NCBI GenBank assembly: GCA_030148625.1
Contig: JASBTC010000030.1
Location: 1 to 19,563 of the forward strand
From: Sphingobium sp.
GTDB lineage: Bacteria; Pseudomonadota; Alphaproteobacteria; Sphingomonadales; Sphingomonadaceae
Reading direction: 5' to 3'
DNA: 19,563 nt
Shown here: in pieces, positions 1 through 7,230 of the stretch
Numbering within the stretch: the first letter of the stretch is position 1
Layout of the letters: each line of letters begins with the position of its first letter
Position numbers and translations under genes: made by a program
Notes under the pieces: model-generated
Database searches by the model: none
Seen by the model: the letters and a program-made list of their open reading frames with translations, nothing else
What the model was told of the DNA's origin: nothing

Positions 1-354
1 GCGCCCGGCCGCGCACTCGGTTTCGCCGGGCTCGATATCGCGGCACTGGACAAGGCGATGGCGGAGATCGCGGCCACGGGCGATCCGTCCGCCGCGTCAC
101 GCGCCGCACTCGCCAAGTCGCTCGCGCTCAAGGCTGCCCAGCCGCGCTACGAAGCCTTTCTTCAGCGTGCACCGGGCTTCATCGCATCGGCGGCACGCAG
201 CCGCTCGGGGCAACCGCTCGCCGATGCGCTGAAATTGTGGGAGGATGCGCGAAACCTGTCGTCGGGCGCGGTCGGCCTTTCGCTCGATCCGCAGAGCGTC
301 GTCTTCGAACTCGGCACGCTGATCGCCGGGCTGGCGCCACGCCGGAGCATTTGA
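1..354 (+). CDS. holB: DNA polymerase III subunit delta' (HolB), C-terminal part
   Basis: The reading frame is open from the first base to a TGA at 352-354, so only about the last 117 residues are present; the AAA+ ATPase part lies upstream of the window. The visible part opens with the residues PGRALGFAGL and continues as an alanine- and leucine-rich helical region, typical of the C-terminal collar domain of alphaproteobacterial delta' proteins. Delta' is a subunit of the clamp-loader complex that places the beta sliding clamp on DNA. The gene just before metG and tatD is commonly holB in alphaproteobacteria, which supports the call. The C-terminal domain is poorly conserved, so the name rests on both sequence and context. 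Confidence 0.8.
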   Translation, partial: APGRALGFAGLDIAALDKAMAEIAATGDPSAASRAALAKSLALKAAQPRYEAFLQRAPGFIASAARSRSGQPLADALKLWEDARNLSSGAVGLSLDPQSVVFELGTLIAGLAPRRSI

Positions 355-360
355 GCCTAT

Positions 361-451
361 CCGTTGGCTTCGAGCGCAGGTTCGAGCTTGCCGAAAACCG
401 CAGTCGAGAAGGCCTGGCGCCGCGTTGCTCGACGCTGCTCGAAGCCAACGG
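361..451. repeat. 15-bp perfect inverted repeat between holB and metG
   Basis: The 15 bases at 361-375 (CCGTTGGCTTCGAGC) are the exact reverse complement of those at 437-451, with 61 bases between. The left arm starts 6 bases after the holB stop. The element could act as a terminator for the upstream operon, as a leader structure for metG, or as a member of an extragenic palindromic repeat family. No T-run follows, so a simple intrinsic terminator is not clear. The remaining DNA up to metG (452-519) holds no gene that I can support. Confidence 0.55.
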
Positions 452-519
452 AGGAAGATGCAGCGATCCCACGCATCAACGGGTTTGATTTGGCGCGGTC
501 GCCCACCTAAAGCCGCCAT

Positions 520-2070
520 ATGGCCGAACCCTTCTATATCACCACCGCAATCAGCTATCCCAATGGCCGCCCGCATATCGGGCATGCCTATGAGGCGATC
601 GCGACCGACGCGATCGCGCGATTCCAGCGGCTGATGGGCCGCGACGTCTTCTTCATGACCGGCACAGACGAGCATGGCCTGAAGATGGTGCAGACCGCAC
701 GCGACAAAGGCGTCGAGACGGCCGCATTGGCGGAAGAAATGTCATCCTATTTCAAGCAGATGGATGATGTCCTCAATATCTCGTACGATCGTTTCATCCG
801 GACCAGCGAACCCGTGCATCACACCGCGAGCCAGGCAATCTGGCGGGCGATGGAGGCGAATGGCGACCTGTATCTCGATCGCTATGAGGGCTGGTATTCG
901 ATCCGCGACGAAGCCTTTTACGACGAGAAGGAACTGACCGACGGGGCAGGGGGCTAAAAACTGTCGCCTCAAGGCACGCCCGTCACCTGGACCGCCGAGT
1001 AAAGCTGGTTCTTCCGGCTTTCCAAATATCAGCAGCCCTTGCTCGACCTGTATAATGGCCAGCCCGATTTCATCCGGCCCGACAGTCGCCGCAACGAGAC
1101 GATGCGCTTCGTCGAGGGCGGATTGTCCGACCTGTCGGTCTCGCGCACCAGCTTCGACTGGGGCGTGAAGGTGCCGGGCAGCGACGGCCATGTCATGTAT
1201 GTCTGGGTCGATGCGCTGACCAATTATCTGACCGGCATCGGCTATCCCGAGGATAGCGAGGCGTTCCACAAATATTGGCCGGCCAATCATCACATCATCG
1301 GCAAGGACATTGTCCGTTTCCACGCGGTCTATTGGCCCGCATTCCTGATGTCCGCCGGCATCGCGCTGCCCAGGCAGGTGTTCGGCCACGGTTTCCTGCT
1401 CAACCGCGGCGAGAAAATGTCGAAATCGCTCGGCAATGTCGCCGACCCGCTGGAGCTGGCAGAGGCGTTCGGCGTCGATCAGCTGCGCTATTTTTTGCTC
1501 AGCGAAGTCACCTTCGGCAATGACGGCAGCTATAGCGCGGAGGCGATCGTCACGCGCTGCAATGCCGATCTCGCCAACAGCTTCGGCAATCTCGCACAAC
1601 GCACCTTGAGCTTCATTGCCAAGAATCTCGGTGCATTGCCGAGTGGCGGTCGCAGCGAGCCCGCTGATGGCGACCTGCTGGCGCAGATTGCCGGGATCAC
1701 CCGCAGCGAAGTGCCGGCGGCCTTCTCCGATCTCGGCCTGTCGCAGGGGATCGAGGCCTGGCTGCGCGGCGTGTTCGCCTGCAACCAGTATATCGACGCC
1801 CAGGCGCCCTGGGCGCTGCGCAAGACCGATCCCGAGCGGATGATGGCGGTGCTGGAAACGCTGTATCGCGCGATCCGCGATCTCGCGATCGTCATCGCGC
1901 CGGTGATCCCGGCGGCATCGGGCAAATTGCTCGACCAGATGGGCGCCGAGGCTCGCGATTTCGCCGCACTCGCAGATGACGACTGGTATGGCCGCCTTGT
2001 CGGATCGGGCTTCACGCTCGCGCCGCCAAGCCCCATCTTCCCCAGGCTCGAGCTTCCGGCGGAGGCCTGA
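520..2070 (+). pseudogene. metG: Methionyl-tRNA synthetase, full-length frame broken by two in-frame TAA codons
   Basis: Read through, the frame gives 516 residues, the normal length for alphaproteobacterial MetRS, a class I aminoacyl-tRNA synthetase that charges tRNA-Met. The HIGH signature follows [10 protein letters not shown] near residues 19-22 and KMSKS lies near residues 299-303; the C-terminal anticodon-binding helices are present. TAA stands at 955-957 (codon 146) and 1000-1002 (codon 161). There is no frameshift: the frame, the codon use and the protein similarity continue unchanged between and after the stops. The second stop sits where the family has the second Glu of an EESWFFRLS-like motif; the first lies in GG-x-KLSPQG and is plausibly also Glu, so each could be a GAA-to-TAA change. 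The upstream fragment alone lacks KMSKS. MetRS is essential, so sequence error, a second metG elsewhere, or nonsense suppression must be considered. The ATG at 520 has no strong ribosome binding site. The tatD start follows two bases after the final TGA. Confidence 0.85.
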
Positions 2071-2072
2071 TC

Positions 2073-2849
2073 ATGTTCGTCGATAGCCATTGCCACCTGA
2101 ACTATAAGGGGCTGATCGAGGAGCAGGCCACCGTGCTGGCGCGCGCGCGCGAAGCCGGGGTCGGCACGATGCTCAACATCTCGACGCGCGAGCGCGAATG
2201 GGACGACATCATCGCAACGGCCGAGCGCGAGGCCGATGTCTGGGCGACGGTCGGCATCCATCCGCACGAAGCGGACCAGCATCCCGATGTCGATACGGCG
2301 AAGCTCGTCGCCAAGGCCGCGCACCCCCGCGTGATCGGCATAGGCGAGACCGGGCTCGATTATTATTATGATCATTCGGATCGCGACCGGCAAAGGACGA
2401 GCTTTCGTGCGCATATCGTCGCGGCGCGCGAAATTGGTCTGCCGCTGATCGTCCATACCCGCGATGCGGAGGCCGATACCGCCGACATCCTGGCCGAGGA
2501 AATGGGGAAGGGCGCCTATCCCGGGGTCATCCATTGCTTCACGGCGAGTGGAGAATTCGCGGACAAGGCACTCGAACTTGGCCTTTATATCTCGATCTCG
2601 GGCATCGTGACCTTCAAGAACGCCAGGGATCTGCAGGAGACGGCGGCACGATTGCCGGCGGAGCGGCTGCTGATCGAGACCGACGCGCCGTTCCTCGCGC
2701 CGGTGCCGCATCGCGGCAAGACCTGCGAGCCGGGCCATGTCGCGGATACCGCGCGTTTCCTTGCCAATCTGCGCGGGGTGAGCGTCGAGGAACTGGCAGA
2801 GCAGACCACGCGCAATTTCCGGGCCCTGTTCACCAAGGCGGCTGCGTGA
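2073..2849 (+). CDS. tatD: TatD family metal-dependent hydrolase / DNase
   Basis: This encodes a 258-residue TIM-barrel metal-dependent hydrolase of the TatD (YcfH) family, cytosolic enzymes with reported 3'-5' DNase activity. Metal-site motifs are visible in order: DSHCH at residues 4-8, GETGLDYYYD near residue 90, a HTRDA motif near residue 127, HCFT near residue 153, and ETDAPFLAP near residue 206. The length fits the family. The ATG lies two bases after the metG stop, which suggests translational coupling, and metG-tatD-MBL is a recurring alphaproteobacterial order. The symbol is the family name; paralogues (ycfH, yjjV) cannot be told apart here. Confidence 0.92.
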   Translation: MFVDSHCHLNYKGLIEEQATVLARAREAGVGTMLNISTREREWDDIIATAEREADVWATVGIHPHEADQHPDVDTAKLVAKAAHPRVIGIGETGLDYYYDHSDRDRQRTSFRAHIVAAREIGLPLIVHTRDAEADTADILAEEMGKGAYPGVIHCFTASGEFADKALELGLYISISGIVTFKNARDLQETAARLPAERLLIETDAPFLAPVPHRGKTCEPGHVADTARFLANLRGVSVEELAEQTTRNFRALFTKAAA

Positions 2850-2874
2850 CGCTGGCCGCTCGCCGGAATGCGCC

Positions 2875-3642
2875 ATGAAAATACGCATCCTAGGGTGCGG
2901 TACGTCTTCGGGTGTGCCGAGGATCGGCAATGACTGGGGCGATTGCGATCCGGCAGAACCCAGAAACCGCCGCAGTCGTGCATCGATCATCGTCGAGAGC
3001 GCCACCACACGGATTCTGGTCGATACCTCACCCGATCTGCGAGAACAGTTGCTGCGCGCCGATGTGGCCGATGTCGATGCGGTGATCTGGACGCACGATC
3101 ATGCCGATCACTGCCATGGCATCGACGATCTCCGTCAACTCTTCCATGCGCGGGGGCGGCCGGTCGACGGCTTTGCGCGCGTGGACACGCTGACCTCGCT
3201 GCAACGGCGCTTCGCCTATGCTTTTGACGGCAAGGACGGTTATCCGCCGACGGTCACGGGAAATATCCTGCAAGACGACTGGACGCTTGGCGATATCCGG
3301 ATCCGCACTGTTGATCAGCCGCATGGATCGATCACATCTGCGGGGCTGCGCTTTGACGGTCCGGGTGGATCGATCAGTTATTCCACAGATTTCAACATGT
3401 TGACACAGGATATGAAGGTTCTTTTCGAGCTTTCGGATATCTGGGTGGTGGATGCGTTGCGCTACAGGCCGCATCCGACCCATCCGCACCTGGCGCTGAC
3501 GCTCGACTGGATCGCCCGATTGGCGCCGAGCCGCGCCATCCTGACGCATATGGACCAATCGATGGATTATGCGTCATTGTGCGCCGAGCTTCCGCCAGGC
3601 GTCGAGCCTGGCTGGGACGGACTGGAGGCAGCGACCGCTTGA
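2875..3642 (+). CDS. MBL-fold metal-dependent hydrolase, PhnP-like
   Basis: A protein of 255 residues with the metallo-beta-lactamase fold. The zinc-binding motif THDHADH covers residues 73-79 (H74, H76, D78, H79), and downstream metal ligands are suggested by YSTD near residue 169 and LTHMD near residue 223. The N-terminal GCGTSSGVP and the overall layout resemble PhnP-type phosphodiesterases, which cleave cyclic phosphate or phosphodiester bonds. There are no phosphonate (phn) genes nearby, so a phosphonate role is not supported; the gene travels with metG-tatD instead. The ATG is 25 bases after the tatD stop. The last bases overlap the start of the protease gene. The substrate is unknown. 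Confidence 0.88.
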   Translation: MKIRILGCGTSSGVPRIGNDWGDCDPAEPRNRRSRASIIVESATTRILVDTSPDLREQLLRADVADVDAVIWTHDHADHCHGIDDLRQLFHARGRPVDGFARVDTLTSLQRRFAYAFDGKDGYPPTVTGNILQDDWTLGDIRIRTVDQPHGSITSAGLRFDGPGGSISYSTDFNMLTQDMKVLFELSDIWVVDALRYRPHPTHPHLALTLDWIARLAPSRAILTHMDQSMDYASLCAELPPGVEPGWDGLEAATA

Positions 3643-4235
3643 GCGACGACCAATCGATCAACCTGATCTACGCGATCGGCGGCCTTGTCCTGGTCGGCAG
3701 CTCGCTGGCCGCGCGCCGCATGCCGATGGGCCAGACGCTCAAAATGGCGCTTGCCTGGGTCGCGATCTTCGCCGGTCTTTTCGTGATCGTGGCGCTGCGC
3801 GACGATTTCGGCGCGATCTGGCAGAAAGTGCGCATGGCGGCGATCGGTGACGGCGGCCAGACCGTCGGCGGCAGTTTGCGCATTCCGGCATCCGAGGATG
3901 GCCATTATTACGCCGTGGCGATCGTCAACGGCCATAGCGTGCGGTTCCTGATCGACAGCGGTGCGTCGGTGACGTCGGTTTCGACGGAGACGGCAAAGGC
4001 CGTGGGCATTCCGCTGGACGGCGCTGGCTATCCGGCGATCGTCGAGACCGCCAATGGCCTGGCCGAAGCGCAGCGGTCGAGCGTCGAGCGCTTCGAACTC
4101 GGACCGATCAAGCGTGAGGACATGCACATCTTCGTGATGGAGGATCTAGGCGACACGAACCTGCTGGGCATGAATTTCCTGTCCACATTGAAGAGCTGGC
4201 GCGTGGAAGGGCGAACGCTGATCCTCGAGTCCTGA
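3639..4235 (+). CDS. Membrane-anchored retropepsin-like aspartic protease (TIGR02281-like)
   Basis: I place the start at TTG 3639, overlapping the TGA of the preceding gene (TTGA), which gives 198 residues. A longer frame exists upstream, but its first 20 residues are arginine-rich and lie wholly inside the previous gene. Two hydrophobic segments (about residues 9-25 and 37-53) are followed by a single aspartic protease domain with FLIDSGAS, catalytic D106-S-G, and a second conserved LGMNFL motif near residue 180. This matches clan AA proteases of proteobacteria (TIGR02281 type), which have one catalytic Asp per chain and must dimerise. The topology suggests the catalytic domain lies in the periplasm, but that is inference. 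The substrate is unknown. Confidence 0.82.
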   Translation: MSDDQSINLIYAIGGLVLVGSSLAARRMPMGQTLKMALAWVAIFAGLFVIVALRDDFGAIWQKVRMAAIGDGGQTVGGSLRIPASEDGHYYAVAIVNGHSVRFLIDSGASVTSVSTETAKAVGIPLDGAGYPAIVETANGLAEAQRSSVERFELGPIKREDMHIFVMEDLGDTNLLGMNFLSTLKSWRVEGRTLILES

Positions 4236-4241
4236 CCTATC

Positions 4242-4265
4242 TGTATTTTACATAATGTATATTAT
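4242..4265 (+). promoter_or_regulatory. AT-rich promoter-like patch upstream of mazG
   Basis: Almost all bases here are A or T, in sharp contrast to the GC-rich surroundings. The patch contains a small perfect inverted repeat (TACAT-A-ATGTA, 4249-4259) and overlapping candidate -10 hexamers (TATATT at 4258, TATTAT at 4260) about 20 bases before the mazG GTG. No convincing -35 is seen. It is the most likely site for a mazG promoter, but the call is by eye. Confidence 0.3.
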
Positions 4266-4285
4266 CGCACTTTTGGAGCTGCCCG

Positions 4286-5047
4286 GTGCCGACCCCCCCA
4301 TTGGACGATTTGACCGATATCATGGCGCGATTGCGCGATCCGGAGCATGGCTGCCCCTGGGATGTCGAGCAGAGCTTCGAGACGATCGCGCCCTATACGA
4401 TCGAGGAAGCCCATGAAGTTGCCGACGCGATCGCCCGCGCCGACATGGCGGATCTCAAGGACGAGCTTGGCGACCTGCTGCTCCAGGTCGTGTTTCACGC
4501 GCGCATCGCCGAAGAAGCCGGCCATTTCGGGATCGGCGACGTCATCGCCGCAATCTCCGACAAGATGGTTCGCCGGCACCCGCATGTCTTCGGTGCCGAT
4601 CCACGCGAGACCGGCCACGCCCAATGGGAAGTCATCAAGGCCGCCGAACGCGATGCCAAGGATGACAAGAGCGCGCTGGCCGGCGTCGCGCTCGGCCTGC
4701 CCGCGCTGCTACGCGCCGAAAAGCTGCAGAAGCGTGCCGCGCGAACCGGGTTCGATTGGCCCGATACCGCTGGACCGCGCATGAAGATCGACGAGGAACT
4801 CGCTGAAATTGAACAATGTTCAAGCGCGGATGAGTTGGAAGATGAAATCGGCGATTTGCTTTTCGCCTGTGTGAACTGGTCACGCCATCTCGGCATCGAT
4901 CCGGAAGCCGCACTGCGCCGTGCCAACCGCAAGTTCGAGACGCGTTTCCGGGCAATGGAGGCCGAGGCCGGCGAGGCGTTCATGAGCCTGTCGCTCGAAG
5001 ACAAGGAAGCACTGTGGGTTCAGGCTAAGGGAAAGATTGCGATTTGA
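4286..5047 (+). CDS. mazG: Nucleoside triphosphate pyrophosphohydrolase MazG
   Basis: Encodes 253 residues with two MazG repeats. The N-terminal repeat has the typical HGCPWD near residue 23 and the metal-binding EEAHE...DELGDLLLQVVFHA helices (about residues 38-75). The second repeat has EELAE and EDEIGDLLFACVNWSRH near residues 170-200. MazG hydrolyses NTPs and dNTPs to NMP plus pyrophosphate and is linked to nucleotide-pool cleaning and to lowering ppGpp under starvation. The start is GTG at 4286 with GGAG about 8 bases upstream; the next ATG lies 12 codons in. In many alphaproteobacteria mazG sits beside hflX, as here, but in this window the two genes converge. Confidence 0.95.
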   Translation: MPTPPLDDLTDIMARLRDPEHGCPWDVEQSFETIAPYTIEEAHEVADAIARADMADLKDELGDLLLQVVFHARIAEEAGHFGIGDVIAAISDKMVRRHPHVFGADPRETGHAQWEVIKAAERDAKDDKSALAGVALGLPALLRAEKLQKRAARTGFDWPDTAGPRMKIDEELAEIEQCSSADELEDEIGDLLFACVNWSRHLGIDPEAALRRANRKFETRFRAMEAEAGEAFMSLSLEDKEALWVQAKGKIAI

Positions 5048-5050
5048 ACT

Positions 5051-5140
5051 GTCGCTCCAGCGAAAGCTGGAGCCCACGCAGTGCGTCCATCATCGCAGCC
5101 GCTGACGGATCGTATAGGCTCCAGCTTTCGCTGGAGCGAC
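5051..5140. repeat. Pair of 24-bp inverted hairpin repeats between mazG and hflX
   Basis: The 24 bases at 5051-5074 are exactly the reverse complement of 5117-5140. Each unit is itself a hairpin: GCTCCAGC pairs with GCTGGAGC around a GAAA loop (stem bases 5054-5061 and 5066-5073 in the left unit). On each strand one unit shows GAAA, a GNRA tetraloop, in RNA. The pair lies exactly between the 3' ends of the convergent mazG and hflX. It looks like a sphingomonad-type extragenic palindromic repeat and probably also stops or stabilises transcripts from both sides. No T-run follows the stems. Confidence 0.75.
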
Positions 5141-5171
5141 CTATATGATGGGCGCGATATGTGCAAAACTC

Positions 5172-6461
5172 TCAGCCCCGCGCCTCGAACCGCCCCCAGT
5201 CCAGCTCGGACATCCGCACATCGACGCGGAGCAACTCCCCCTCCTCCACCGTGTCGAGCACTTCGCCGTGGCGATGGAGCCAGGCGATGGCCGCGCCGTC
5301 GGCCTGAGCCAGCCGGACGGTGCGGATGCGATTGCGTGAAGTCAGCAGTTCGGAAACCGTCTTGCGGAGCGCATCGACCCCTTCCCCAGTCTGTGCGGAG
5401 AGCAGCGCCACGTCGTCGCGGCGGGCGGCATCGCCCTCCAGCTCCACGCGCGCCTCGTCATCGAGCAGATCCACCTTGTTCCACGCCTCGATCATCGGCG
5501 TCTCTTCGGCCGTGCCCAGGTCCTTGAGGACCTGCTCGACATCGGCCTTTTGAGCATCGCTATCGGGATGCGCGATATCGCGGACATGGACGATCAGGTC
5601 GGCCGCCGTCACTTCCTCCAGCGTCGCACGGAAGGCTGCGACGAGCTGGGTGGGCAGATCGGATACGAAGCCCACCGTGTCGGACAGGATCGCCTTGTCG
5701 AGACCGGGCAAGCGGATCTGCCGCATCGTCGGATCGAGCGTCGCGAAGAGCAGATTCTCCGCCATGACGTCAGCACCCGTCATCCGATTGAAAAGTGTCG
5801 ATTTTCCGGCATTGGTATAGCCGACCAGCGCGATCACCGGCCATGGCGCGCGCCGCCGTCGATCGCGGTGCAACCCGCGCGTCCGGCGCACATCGGCCAG
5901 TTCACGGCGCAGCTTCGCCATCCGGTCGCGGATCATGCGGCGGTCGGCCTCGATCTGCGTTTCGCCGGGACCGCCGAGAAAGCCGAAACCGCCACGCTGG
6001 CGTTCAAGGTGAGTCCAGCTGCGCACGAGCCGCCCCGCCTGATAGTCGAGATGCGCCAGTTCGACCTGCAACCGTCCTTCGGCGGTCGCGGCGCGCTCGC
6101 CGAAAATCTCGAGGATCAGCCCGGTCCGGTCGATCACCTTGGTCTTGAGCTTATCCTCGAGATTGCGTTGCTGCACCGGCGTCACCGATGCGTCGACGAT
6201 CACCAGTTCGGCCTCGTTCTGCTGAACCGCGACCGCGAGTTGATCGACCTGGCCGCTGCCGAACAACGTCGCCGGCTTTGTCTGCCTCACGCGGAAATGG
6301 AGCCTGTCGACGACATCGATGCCGATCGCTTCGGCCAGGCCGGCGGCTTCCTCCAGGCGTGCGTCGGAATCGCGCACCGACCCGCCAGTGTCGGGCAAGG
6401 CCACGATCGCGCGTGCGCCGCGCGCCAGTCCTTCGTCTTCACTCCGCTGGAATACGCTCAT
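5172..6461 (-). CDS. hflX: GTPase HflX
   Basis: A protein of 429 residues with the HflX N-terminal domain (including a FGSGQVDQL motif and the glycine-rich GGFGFLGGPGETQIE stretch) followed by a G domain. Walker A is GYTNAGKST at residues 214-222, a DTVGF G3 motif follows, and NKVDLL gives the NKxD guanine-specificity motif. HflX binds the large ribosomal subunit and splits stalled or stress-arrested 70S ribosomes. The ATG at 6459-6461 is followed by typical family sequence. The gene lies 156 bases downstream of hfq in the same direction, the usual hfq-hflX pairing. Its 3' end faces mazG across the hairpin repeat pair. Confidence 0.95.
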   Translation of the reverse strand: MSVFQRSEDEGLARGARAIVALPDTGGSVRDSDARLEEAAGLAEAIGIDVVDRLHFRVRQTKPATLFGSGQVDQLAVAVQQNEAELVIVDASVTPVQQRNLEDKLKTKVIDRTGLILEIFGERAATAEGRLQVELAHLDYQAGRLVRSWTHLERQRGGFGFLGGPGETQIEADRRMIRDRMAKLRRELADVRRTRGLHRDRRRRAPWPVIALVGYTNAGKSTLFNRMTGADVMAENLLFATLDPTMRQIRLPGLDKAILSDTVGFVSDLPTQLVAAFRATLEEVTAADLIVHVRDIAHPDSDAQKADVEQVLKDLGTAEETPMIEAWNKVDLLDDEARVELEGDAARRDDVALLSAQTGEGVDALRKTVSELLTSRNRIRTVRLAQADGAAIAWLHRHGEVLDTVEEGELLRVDVRMSELDWGRFEARG

Positions 6462-6519
6462 AGGCCCTCATTCCGCCGTTCCCGCCGTCACGGGACTGAC
6501 GGATAGGCTTGGCGCCTCA

Positions 6520-6553
6520 AAGCGCTGAACGATCTGTTGATCATCCAGCGCTT
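6520..6553 (-). other. Stem-loop between hfq and hflX
   Basis: AAGCGCTG at 6520-6527 and CAGCGCTT at 6546-6553 form a perfect 8-bp stem with an 18-base loop. A second, bulged stem-loop lies at 6583-6607, about 10 bases beyond the hfq stop. Neither is followed by a T-run on the - strand. They may protect the hfq 3' end, cause partial termination or mark an RNA-processing site. The 6462-6617 spacer holds no gene I can support. Confidence 0.4.
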
Positions 6554-6617
6554 CGAGTTTCCTCTATTTTCCGCATTCTCCGAGTCGCCGGGTGACGCCA
6601 CCCGACTGGAAGATGCT

Positions 6618-7109
6618 CTAATCGTCGTCTGATTCCCCGCCCTCTTCGGCGAGGTTCAGCGGATGGGCAGGCTGCACCGTCGAGATCGCATGCTTGTAGA
6701 CGAGCTGCGAGAGTCCGTCGCGCTGGAGCAGCATGCAGAACAGGTCGAATGCCACGATCTCGCCCTGCAGCATCACGCCGTTGACCAGGAACATCGTCAC
6801 CGGCGCTTCGGACTTGTGGACCGCGCTCAGAAACACTTCCTGCAACGACTTCGATTTGCCGCGGCTTTCGTCGAACGCCTTCTCGATCGGTTTCAGATCG
6901 ATCGGCGCGGCGGGCATGACGGTGGAGATCGCGTGCTTGTAGACCAGCTGCGACTGACCGTCGCGGCGCAGCAGCACCGAGAAATTGTCGAACCAGGTGA
7001 TGATGCCCTGGAGCTTCACGCCCTTCACCAGGAACATGGTGACCGGCGTCTTGGTGCGCCGCAGCGTGTTGAGAAAAATATCCTGCAGATTGTTGATCTT
7101 GTCGGCCAT
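6618..7109 (-). CDS. hfq: Tandem-domain RNA chaperone Hfq (two Sm domains in one chain)
   Basis: The product has 163 residues, about twice the size of a usual core Hfq. Domain 1 (about residues 5-72) and domain 2 (about 86-153) each carry a full Sm fold, with LQD/LQE at the start, TMFLV-x-G-V-x-LQG, and YKHAIST near the end (57-63 and 138-144). A short linker joins them and the tail is acidic (EEGGESDDD). Hfq forms hexamers that anneal small RNAs to mRNAs; two domains per chain imply a three-chain pseudohexamer. The domains are not equal. Compared with E. coli R16, R17, R19 and K31, domain 1 has R17, R18, K20 and K32, but domain 2 has H98, K99, E101 and M113, so the rim and distal-face contacts are weakened in domain 2. 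Q8 is kept in both (Q9, Q90). An AGGA-type ribosome binding site precedes the ATG. The next gene is hflX. Confidence 0.95.
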   Translation of the reverse strand: MADKINNLQDIFLNTLRRTKTPVTMFLVKGVKLQGIITWFDNFSVLLRRDGQSQLVYKHAISTVMPAAPIDLKPIEKAFDESRGKSKSLQEVFLSAVHKSEAPVTMFLVNGVMLQGEIVAFDLFCMLLQRDGLSQLVYKHAISTVQPAHPLNLAEEGGESDDD

Positions 7110-7190
7110 TTCTTACTGTCCTGTTCTTGGCGGATCGCGGTCCGCGGTCGCCCGGTTGCGACGGGCTTGGTCTGCCGTTGTGGCGCCTCC

Positions 7191-7219
7191 TATCTAGTGC
7201 GTCGCAGCGGCTTCGTCCA
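7191..7219 (-). promoter_or_regulatory. hfq: Possible hfq promoter in the ntrX-hfq gap
   Basis: On the - strand a TGGACG hexamer (7214-7219) and a TAGATA hexamer (7191-7196) are separated by 17 bases, about 80 bases before the hfq ATG. The matches to the sigma70 consensus are partial. The gap of 121 bases, larger than most in this cluster, makes an internal promoter reasonable. The call is weak. Confidence 0.25.
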
Positions 7220-7226
7220 CCGCTGC
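7204..7226 (-). other. Small stem-loop just after ntrX
   Basis: GCAGCGG at 7204-7210 pairs with CCGCTGC at 7220-7226, a 7-bp perfect stem with a 9-base loop, 5 bases beyond the ntrX stop. It overlaps the candidate hfq promoter. No T-run follows, so a terminator role is uncertain. Confidence 0.35.
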
Positions 7227-7230
7227 GCGC

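Noticed and set aside
955..1002. General reassignment of TAA to Glu
   Set aside because: TAA terminates ispDF (15780-15782) and pncC (16331-16333) at the expected protein ends, and no other gene here has an internal TAA.
1530..3008. Long open frame on the - strand opposite metG and tatD (492 codons)
   Set aside because: It is a GC-rich shadow of well-identified genes and its translation is low-complexity arginine-rich with no recognisable domain. The same applies to the - strand frame at 742-1599.
5051..5140. CRISPR array
   Set aside because: There are only two units, in inverted orientation, with internal hairpins and no regular spacers or cas genes.
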